Origin: Micromonospora sp. KC606
Lineage (GTDB): Bacteria; Actinomycetota; Actinomycetes; Mycobacteriales; Micromonosporaceae
DNA length: 41,559 nt
Assembly: GCF_004348675.1 (NCBI RefSeq)
Contig: NZ_SMKN01000029.1
Coordinates: forward strand, 1-41,559
Direction: 5' to 3'
Shown here: positions 37,263 through 41,559 of the stretch, in pieces
Layout: every line of letters starts with the position of its first letter
Position numbering within the stretch: position 1 is the stretch's first letter
The notes under the pieces: generated by a model
The model's database searches: none
The model's input: only the letters and a program-made list of their open reading frames with translations
What the model was told of the DNA's origin: nothing
Translations under genes and position numbers: made by a program

Positions 37263-37268
37263 TAGGCT
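37263..37268 (+). promoter_or_regulatory. -10 box of the MOSC gene (leaderless)
   Basis: TAGGCT, 6 bases before the ATG at 37275, with no ribosome-binding site between. Confidence 0.5.
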
Positions 37269-37274
37269 TTCGCC

Positions 37275-37919
37275 ATGACGGGCAGGGTGATGGCGGTGAA
37301 CCTCGGCGTGGTGACCGAGGCGGCGTGGGCGGGCGACGCGAGCGGTCGCAGCGGGATCGACAAGCGCCCGGCCGACGGGCCGGTGCCGGTGCGTTTCGCC
37401 GGGGTCGACGGCGACTTCATCGGTGAGCGGGCCCACCACGGCGGCCCCGATCAGGCGGTCTACGCGTACGCGGCGGAGGACGCCGAGTGGTGGTCGGCCG
37501 AGTTGGGCCGGCAGATTCCGCCCGGCGCGTTCGGCGAGAACCTCACCACCTGGGCGGTGGACGTGACCGGCGCGGTGATCGGCGAGCGGTGGGTGGTCGG
37601 CTCCACCGTGCTCCAGGTGACGAAGCCGCGTACCCCGTGCACGACCTTCGCCGGCTTCTGGGGCGTACCGGACCTGATCCGGCGCTTCACGGAGCGGGCG
37701 GCGCCCGGGGCGTACCTGCGGGTGCTCCAGGAGGGCGAGATCGGCGCCGGGGATCCGGTGGAGGTGGTGGACCGGCCCGCGCACGGGGTCACCGTCGGGG
37801 AGGTGTTCCGGGCGATGAGCCTCCAGCCCGAGCTGCTGCCCCGGCTGCTCGACGCCACCGACCTGCCCGGGCCGGTGCTGGATAAGGTCCGCCGCCGGGT
37901 GACCGGCACCCGCCCTTAG
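37275..37919 (+). CDS. MOSC domain protein (YiiM-like)
   Basis: 214 residues. MOSC proteins handle molybdenum cofactor sulfur. Visible are DGDFIGERAHHGGPDQAVYAYA, PGAFGENLTTWAVDV, IGERWVVGSTVLQVTKPRTPC (the conserved cysteine that carries the sulfur or ligates molybdenum) and GEIGAGDPVEVVDRP, with a C-terminal 3-alpha region as in YiiM. Likely N-hydroxylated-compound reduction by analogy to YiiM; unproven here. The ATG lies 6 bases after TAGGCT, a leaderless start. It stands alone, converging on the lysozyme-fold gene. Confidence 0.9.
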   Translation: MTGRVMAVNLGVVTEAAWAGDASGRSGIDKRPADGPVPVRFAGVDGDFIGERAHHGGPDQAVYAYAAEDAEWWSAELGRQIPPGAFGENLTTWAVDVTGAVIGERWVVGSTVLQVTKPRTPCTTFAGFWGVPDLIRRFTERAAPGAYLRVLQEGEIGAGDPVEVVDRPAHGVTVGEVFRAMSLQPELLPRLLDATDLPGPVLDKVRRRVTGTRP

Positions 37920-37990
37920 CTTCAGGGGCTGGGCCGAACGCCCCGGCCGGCCCGGGTGGGCCCGGACAACGACCGGCGGCACCGGGACCC

Positions 37991-38017
37991 GTCCGGACAC
38001 GACAGCGGTATCCGGAC
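37991..38017. terminator. Hairpin between convergent MOSC and lysozyme-fold genes
   Basis: GTCCGGA / TCCGGAC with a 13-base loop, no T tract. A weak bidirectional terminator candidate. Confidence 0.4.
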
Positions 38018-38032
38018 GACGAGGGCGGGCGG

Positions 38033-38887
38033 TCAGCGTTCGGCGAAGACCTCCGCCAGCACCTGCCCGTCGGTCGGGCGGCCGTCGGCGATCCTGCCCC
38101 AGGTGCCGTCCTCGGCGGTCCACTCCAGTCCACCGAAGCGGACCCGCTTCAACCCGTGGTCGGGGGCGTGCGAGACCAGCCAGTGGGCGTACCGCCAACC
38201 CACGCGCGGATCGGCGACCGGGACGGTGAGGCCGGTCAGCTCGGCCGCCGGGGAGGTGCCCGCCAGGCCCCAGTCCAGCGTCAGGCCCCGGGTGAGCGCG
38301 GCGGCGGCGGCCTCGCCGCGCATCGCCGGCCGGCTGCTCACCGTGCAGGCCACCGCGCCGGTCGCCTGGCCGAGTAGGGCCCGCGTCAGCACCTCCGACT
38401 CGTCGGCCCACTTCTGGTATGCCGTCGGGAAAGCCGACCGTTGCACGGCCTGGGCGGCGTCGGTGACCCGCATCGTTTCCCACCCGCGCACCTTCTTGAG
38501 TGCGGCGTAGAACCGGTTCGCGGCGTACCGCTGGTCCTGGATCTGCTCGGGGGTGCCCCAGCCCTGGCTCGGCCGCTGCTGGAAGAGGCCCAGCGAGTCG
38601 CGGTCGCCGTGCGCGAGGTTGCGCAGCCCGGATTCCTGGTAGGCGGTGGCCAGCGCCACCACCACCGCCCGTTCGGGCATCTTCCGCTGCATGCCGATCG
38701 CCGCGATCGTCGCCGCGTTGGCCATCTGTGCGGCGTCGAGCTGCACCGTGCCGTCGGCCTGCACGGTGCAGGTGCGGCTGACCAGCGGAAGCCGGAGACG
38801 ATCGCCGAGCTGCTGGATGGCGTAGACCCCGAGCAGGGCTACCACCGTGACCACGACACCGGCTGCCACGATTGCCCGATTTCGCAC
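38033..38887 (-). CDS. Membrane-anchored lysozyme-fold protein
   Basis: 284 residues. One N-terminal membrane helix (AIVAAGVVVTVVALLGVYAI), then an external part. Residues ~75-150 resemble a lytic transglycosylase/lysozyme core: ALATAYQESGLRNLAHGDRDSLGLFQQRPSQGWGTPEQI, with Glu in YQESG as the candidate catalytic acid, as in SLT-type ESxG sites. The C-terminal part is unassigned and ends in a WTAEDGTWGRIADG segment. The start GTG at 38885-38887 has AGGAG 6 bases upstream and a longer frame was rejected. Peptidoglycan cleavage is inferred, not shown; similar proteins are often annotated only as hypothetical. Confidence 0.72.
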   Translation of the reverse strand: MRNRAIVAAGVVVTVVALLGVYAIQQLGDRLRLPLVSRTCTVQADGTVQLDAAQMANAATIAAIGMQRKMPERAVVVALATAYQESGLRNLAHGDRDSLGLFQQRPSQGWGTPEQIQDQRYAANRFYAALKKVRGWETMRVTDAAQAVQRSAFPTAYQKWADESEVLTRALLGQATGAVACTVSSRPAMRGEAAAAALTRGLTLDWGLAGTSPAAELTGLTVPVADPRVGWRYAHWLVSHAPDHGLKRVRFGGLEWTAEDGTWGRIADGRPTDGQVLAEVFAER

Positions 38888-38932
38888 CCGCACCTCCTGT
38901 TTCAGGATTCCCAAGCGTACGTCTCCTCGAAG

Positions 38933-38959
38933 GTGAACCGGGTCGGTCGACCGGTTCAC
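38933..38959. repeat. 27-base near-perfect palindrome
   Basis: Arms GTGAACCGG / CCGGTTCAC (38933-38941, 38951-38959) with an inner TCG/CGA, in the A+T-richer stretch between the enoyl-CoA hydratase stop and the lysozyme-fold gene. Either a terminator for the former or an operator for the latter. Confidence 0.45.
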
Positions 38960-39016
38960 TTTGCCCGGAAAATAAGGGACTAAAAGCGGATAGAGGCGGC
39001 AGTTCGGGCAGGCTGG

Positions 39017-39817
39017 CTAACCCGGTCCATCCTCCGCCGGAGCCGGCACCCAGGCCGCGTCCCGCCTCTCGCGGAGGGCGGCCACCCCCTCACGTCCCTC
39101 CGGCGAGAGGAAGAAGCCGGTGGAGACGGCCGACAGCGCGGCGAGCTCGGCGCGCAGGTCGGCGCCGACCGGTCGGCGCAGCAGTTCCTTCGCCCCGGCG
39201 AGCGCTTTCGGCGCCCCACGCACCAGCGAGGCGCAGAACCCCTCGACCGCCGCGTCCAGCCCGGCTGCCGGCACCGCGGCGGTCACCAGACCGATCTCGG
39301 CGGCCCGCCGGCCGTCGAAGGTGTCCCCGGTGAGGTACAGCTCGGCCGCCGCGCGCGGGTGCAGCCGTGGCAGCACGGTGGCGGAGATGACCGCCGGGAC
39401 CACGCCGATCCGTACCTCGGTGAAGGCGAACGTCGCCTCCTCGGCGCACACCGCCAGGTCGACCGCCGCGATCAACCCCAGCCCGCCGGCCCGCGCCGGA
39501 CCGGCCACCTTCGCCAGCACCGGCTTCGGGCACTCCCAGACCGCCGCCAGCACGTCGCCGAGCATCCCGGCGGGCACCGTGCCGCTGGCGTACGCGGCAG
39601 CCGTCTCCTTGAGGTCCGCCCCGGAACAGAAGACCGGCCCGGTGTGGTCCAGCACGAGCACCCGGACCGTGTCGTCGGCGCCGGCCGCGGCGATCCCGGC
39701 CAGCAGCTCGGACATCAACGGGGTGGAGAGCGCGTTGCGGTTGTGCGGGCTGTCCAGGGTGAGGGTGGTCACCCCACGGTCCGTGGCGACCCGCACGAGG
39801 CCGTCGGAACTGGTCAT
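39017..39817 (-). CDS. Enoyl-CoA hydratase/isomerase family protein
   Basis: 266 residues of the crotonase superfamily. The oxyanion-hole motifs are FCSGADLKE and GPARAGGLGLIAAVDLAV, and EVRIGVVPAV carries the expected glutamate position. It acts on acyl-CoA thioesters, probably in fatty-acid or branched-chain degradation; the exact substrate is not readable. The ATG at 39815-39817 is leaderless: TAGTGT on this strand (39825-39830) lies 7 bases upstream. Its start is 19 bases from the divergent hemW start. Confidence 0.9.
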   Translation of the reverse strand: MTSSDGLVRVATDRGVTTLTLDSPHNRNALSTPLMSELLAGIAAAGADDTVRVLVLDHTGPVFCSGADLKETAAAYASGTVPAGMLGDVLAAVWECPKPVLAKVAGPARAGGLGLIAAVDLAVCAEEATFAFTEVRIGVVPAVISATVLPRLHPRAAAELYLTGDTFDGRRAAEIGLVTAAVPAAGLDAAVEGFCASLVRGAPKALAGAKELLRRPVGADLRAELAALSAVSTGFFLSPEGREGVAALRERRDAAWVPAPAEDGPG

Positions 39818-39836
39818 GCCGGGCACACTAGTGGCC
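39818..39836. promoter_or_regulatory. Shared divergent promoter of the enoyl-CoA hydratase and hemW
   Basis: Only 19 bases separate two opposed ATGs. The palindrome CACTAGTG (39826-39833) lies at the centre. It supplies TAGTGT as a -10 for the hydratase, and overlapping CACACT (39824-39829) could be a weak -10 7 bases before the hemW ATG. Confidence 0.5.
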
Positions 39837-41060
39837 ATGCCCGGCCTCCTTCCAGAAGGTGAGACCGTCCCCGCCGACGGATCGCTGCCCGCCACCGCCC
39901 TGCACGCCGTCGGCGCGCGTGGCTTCGGCGTGTACGTCCACGTCCCGTTCTGCGCCAGCCGCTGCGGCTACTGCGACTTCAACACGTACACGGCGGCCGA
40001 ACTGGGCGGCGGCGCGGACCGCGAGTCGTACGTCGACGCGGTGCTCGCCGAACTGGCGCTCGCGGCCCGGGTGCTCGGCGACGCCCCGCCGCCCCGGGTG
40101 GACACCGTTTTCGTCGGCGGCGGCACCCCGACCCTGCTCCCCGCCGACGACCTGGCCAGGATCCTCGACGGCATCGACCGCACCTGGGGACTGGCCGCCG
40201 ACGCCGAGGTGACCACCGAGGCCAACCCCGAGTCGGTGACCCCCGGGTCGTTGAAGACCCTGCGGGCGGCCGGCTACACCCGCGTCTCGCTCGGCATGCA
40301 GTCGGCCGCGTCGGGGGTGCTGGCGGTCCTCGACCGGCAGCACAGCGCCGGCCGGGCCGTCGCCGCCGCCGGGGAGGCCCGGGACGCCGGGTTCGACCAC
40401 GTCAACCTGGACCTGATCTACGGCACGCCGGGGGAGAGCGCGGCGGACTTCGCCGCCTCGCTGGCGCAGGTCGTCGCCGCGGGCGTCGACCACGTCAGCG
40501 CGTACGCCCTGATCGTGGAGGACGGCACCCGGCTCGCCGCCCGGATGCGTCGCGGTGAGCTGCCGTACCCCTCCGACGACGTGGCGGCGGACCGTTACCT
40601 GGCGGCGGAGGCCGCCCTCGACGCCGCCGGCCTCTCCTGGTACGAGGTGTCCAACTGGGCGCGTGGCGAGGCGGCCCGGTGCCGGCACAACCTGCTCTAC
40701 TGGACCGGCGCGGACTGGTGGGGCCTGGGCCCGGGAGCGCACAGTCACGTCGGCGGGGTGCGCTGGTGGAACGTCAAGCACCCCTCGGCGTACGCGAGGC
40801 GGCTGGTCGCCGGCGAGTCGCCCGGCCTGGCCCGGGAGGTGCTGACCGCCGGCGAGGCGCACACGGAGGACGTGATGCTGCGGCTGCGGCTCGCCTCCGG
40901 CCTGCCGCTGGCAGCCCTGGGTTCCACCGGGGCGGCCGGGGCGCGGCGGGCGCTCGCCGACGGCCTGCTCGACCCGGCGGCGTACGCGGCGGGCCGGGCC
41001 GTGCTCACCCTGCGCGGCCGGTTGCTCGCCGACGCCGTGGTGCGTGACCTGCTGCCCTGA
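39837..41060 (+). CDS. hemW: Radical SAM heme chaperone HemW
   Basis: 407 residues. The radical SAM cluster motif is PFCASRCGYCDFNTY (Cys-x3-Cys-x2-Cys), followed by the GGGTPTLL and ANPESVTPG segments and a HemW C-terminal domain. HemW inserts heme into respiratory proteins; older annotation as oxygen-independent coproporphyrinogen oxidase is superseded for this subfamily. ATG at 39837 chosen because the family begins just after it and the longer in-frame reading runs antisense through the hydratase gene. A hairpin ends it before the convergent DUF4870 gene. Confidence 0.95.
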   Translation: MPGLLPEGETVPADGSLPATALHAVGARGFGVYVHVPFCASRCGYCDFNTYTAAELGGGADRESYVDAVLAELALAARVLGDAPPPRVDTVFVGGGTPTLLPADDLARILDGIDRTWGLAADAEVTTEANPESVTPGSLKTLRAAGYTRVSLGMQSAASGVLAVLDRQHSAGRAVAAAGEARDAGFDHVNLDLIYGTPGESAADFAASLAQVVAAGVDHVSAYALIVEDGTRLAARMRRGELPYPSDDVAADRYLAAEAALDAAGLSWYEVSNWARGEAARCRHNLLYWTGADWWGLGPGAHSHVGGVRWWNVKHPSAYARRLVAGESPGLAREVLTAGEAHTEDVMLRLRLASGLPLAALGSTGAAGARRALADGLLDPAAYAAGRAVLTLRGRLLADAVVRDLLP

Positions 41061-41069
41061 GCGGGAGAC

Positions 41070-41095
41070 CGACCGGCCGCCGGAGCGGCCGGTCG
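41070..41095. terminator. Convergent terminator after hemW
   Basis: CGACCGGCCGC / GCGGCCGGTCG, 11 perfect base pairs with loop CGGA, 9 bases after the hemW stop and 4 before the DUF4870 stop. Confidence 0.7.
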
Positions 41096-41099
41096 GGGG

Positions 41100-41559
41100 T
41101 CACTTGATGAAGTTCGCCGACATCGGGTAGCGGTAGAGCTGCCCCTCGTTGGCCTTCACTCCGGCGACGATGCCGAAGATGATGCCGATGATCGTGGCCG
41201 CGAGGCCGATGAAGATCCCGATGATGATGCAGCTGAGGATCCAGCCGACCACGGCGATGATCGACCAGAGGATCTGGAAGTTCAGCGCGGCGACCGCGTG
41301 CGCGCGGGCGGCCGGGGACTGGTTGCCGCGGGCCAGCAGCGCGATCAGCGGGGCCAGCCAGCCCAGCGCGCCACCGCCGAGGAACATGCCGGCCGCGCCG
41401 CCGAAGTGCGCCACCAGCGCCCAGGTCTTGTCCTCGCCACTGGGGTAGCCCGAGGGCGGGGCACCGTACGCGCCGCCGGGGTAGCCGGCGCCCGGCGGAG
41501 GGTAGCCGCCCGGCGGAGGGTAGCCGCCCGTGGGCGGCACGTCTCCGGTGGGCGGGGGA
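41100..41559 (-). CDS. DUF4870 domain membrane protein, 5' end outside window
   Basis: At least 152 residues are visible. The N-terminal part is a Pro/Gly/Tyr repeat arm (GGYPPPGGYPPPG and similar), followed by GEDKTWALVAHFGGAAGMFL, the DUF4870 start, and three to four membrane segments (GWLAPLIALLA, ILWSIIAVVGWILSCIIIGIFIGLAATIIGIIFGIVAG). The C-terminus, KANEGQLYRYPM, is typical. A GTG at 41538-41540 could start it, but the frame continues with more PPTG repeats to the window edge, so the true start is probably beyond 41559. Function unknown. Confidence 0.88.
   Translation of the reverse strand, partial: PPPTGDVPPTGGYPPPGGYPPPGAGYPGGAYGAPPSGYPSGEDKTWALVAHFGGAAGMFLGGGALGWLAPLIALLARGNQSPAARAHAVAALNFQILWSIIAVVGWILSCIIIGIFIGLAATIIGIIFGIVAGVKANEGQLYRYPMSANFIK

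Overview
The window is high-G+C DNA from an actinomycete, most likely Micromonosporaceae (Micromonospora-like). This rests on the gene order B12-radical SAM / DUF2344 partner / rne / lipoprotein / rplU / rpmA / obgE ... nadD / rsfS / phosphatase / degV ... comEA / comEC / holA / rpsT / lepA / hemW, on many GTG starts, and on repeated leaderless starts (a TANNNT-like -10 box 6-8 bases before the initiation codon). No tRNA, rRNA, CRISPR array or transposase gene was recognised.

Layout. 1-9879 is a housekeeping block: a cut-off proline-rich protein on the minus strand, the radical SAM pair, RNase E/G with very long low-complexity arms, a lipoprotein, ribosomal proteins L21 and L27, and Obg. 9950-18349 is a mixed accessory stretch: a GNAT acetyltransferase, two small membrane proteins (DUF4383, and a DUF6766-like gene whose start is one base out of frame), a CYP152-type P450 peroxygenase, a small Cys/His protein, a DUF397 protein, aminopeptidase N, an FAD monooxygenase and a PadR regulator preceded by two tandem palindromes. 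18489-21127 is nadD-rsfS-phosphatase-degV.

21522-27783 is a carbohydrate-uptake island between degV and comEA: sugar-binding lipoprotein, intracellular GH43 glycosidase and two ABC permeases on the minus strand, with a divergent LacI regulator. Two TTCAACGTTGAA operators bracket the transporter promoter. No ABC ATPase is encoded, so a shared MsiK-type ATPase is inferred. Between degV and the island lies a gene-free stretch with several hairpins and an orphan intrinsic terminator, a candidate small RNA.

28045-33125 carries comEA-comEC-holA and a small membrane protein in overlapping order. rpsT (minus), a DUF4240 protein and lepA follow. The right end holds a GlsB/YeaQ-type stress membrane protein, a MOSC protein, a lysozyme-fold protein, an enoyl-CoA hydratase and hemW (start codons only 19 bases apart, divergent), and a cut-off DUF4870 membrane protein.

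No wholly new multi-gene system is evident. The strongest unusual signals are the structured RNA candidate at 21209-21383, the ATC start of the DUF2344 gene, the frame-broken DUF6766 gene, the PadR and LacI operator arrangements, and the hemW/enoyl-CoA hydratase face-to-face leaderless starts.
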